The notes under the pieces were generated by a model that was given only the letters and a program-made list of their open reading frames with translations, was not told the origin of the DNA and did no database searches. This document shows positions 5,634 through 5,914 of a DNA stretch of 5,914 bases, piece by piece; within the stretch, counting starts at the first letter, position 1, and each line of letters opens with the position of its first letter. The position numbers and the translations under genes were made by a program. This DNA comes from Thalassospiraceae bacterium (lineage in GTDB: Bacteria; Pseudomonadota; Alphaproteobacteria; Rhodospirillales; Magnetovibrionaceae): NCBI GenBank assembly GCA_030637205.1, contig DAOVVL010000145.1, forward strand, positions 1 to 5,914. Reading direction: 5' to 3'.

Positions 5634-5914
5634 ATGAGCGCATTTAAAACCATCGACGATATGGACGTTGCCGGCAAACGCGTGCTGGTACGCGCCGACC
5701 TCAACGTTCCGATGCACGAAGGCAAGCCGTCAGATACCACACGCATTGATCGTTCCGCCCCAACCATCAAGGATCTTGTCGCCAAGGGCGCCAAGGTTAT
5801 CGTCTTGTCACATTTTGGCCGCCCCAAGGGTCAGGTGGTTGCTGAGTTGAGCCTCAAGCCCGTGGCCGATGCCATGGCGCACGCGTTGGGCTGTGATGTG
5901 GCGTTTGCCACCGA
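5634..5914 (+). CDS. pgk: Phosphoglycerate kinase, N-terminal part (runs off the right edge)
   Basis: The first 93 residues are visible. Phosphoglycerate kinase transfers phosphate between 1,3-bisphosphoglycerate and ADP in glycolysis, and the reverse in gluconeogenesis or the Calvin cycle, in the cytoplasm. Diagnostic motifs are VLVRADLNVPM (17-27), the substrate-binding TTRIDRSAPTI (35-45, with R38) and the GAKVIVLSHFGRPKG signature (52-66). All are intact, so nothing suggests a pseudogene. The start ATG at 5634 has AAGGGA (5620-5625) 8 bases upstream. The gene is downstream of the kinase by 155 bases and probably has its own promoter. About three quarters of the usual roughly 390-400 residues lie beyond the window. 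Whether gap or tkt, its common partners, are nearby cannot be seen; they are not immediately upstream. Confidence 0.97.
   Translation, partial: MSAFKTIDDMDVAGKRVLVRADLNVPMHEGKPSDTTRIDRSAPTIKDLVAKGAKVIVLSHFGRPKGQVVAELSLKPVADAMAHALGCDVAFAT

Overview
The window looks like chromosomal DNA of a Gram-negative bacterium, most likely an alphaproteobacterium of the Rhodospirillales type. This rests on moderately high GC, an SHP-type oxygen/NO-binding cytochrome c, a PhoP/PhoQ-FeuP/FeuQ-like two-component pair and a typical proteobacterial pgk start. The lineage is an inference from protein flavour only. No mobile element, CRISPR array, rRNA or tRNA gene is visible.

Layout. (1) Positions 1-227, minus strand: the 5' part of an unrecognised gene with a strong ribosome binding site, cut by the left edge. 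(2) About 228-434: a non-coding stretch holding its leader and, at 369-400, a rho-independent terminator for the next operon. (3) 435-2014, minus strand: a two-gene cytochrome operon. It encodes a membrane cytochrome b561 fused to a C-terminal diheme cytochrome c (DHC domain), followed with an ATGA overlap by a periplasmic monoheme cytochrome of the SHP (sphaeroides heme protein)/DUF1924 type. (4) 2015-2248: a divergent control region with an AT-rich island carrying a direct repeat and a small palindrome. (5) 2249-5478, plus strand: a second cytochrome b561 without a DHC domain, a secreted PepSY-domain protein, an OmpR-family response regulator and its membrane histidine kinase. (6) 5479-5633: a pgk leader with a near-perfect 23-bp inverted repeat. 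(7) 5634-5914: the start of phosphoglycerate kinase, cut by the right edge.

How it may work. In the SHP systems known from Rhodobacter and Shewanella, quinol-derived electrons are thought to pass from a membrane cytochrome b to DHC and on to SHP, whose haem has an open or labile distal side that binds O2 or NO. Here the first two carriers are one polypeptide, so the minus operon reads as a compact quinol-to-SHP wire. The divergent plus operon supplies a paralogous b561 ending where the DHC fusion begins in its partner, plus a PepSY protein and a two-component system. The most economical model is that the kinase, perhaps tuned by the PepSY protein, controls one or both cytochrome operons through the shared intergenic region. 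That regulatory link is inference.
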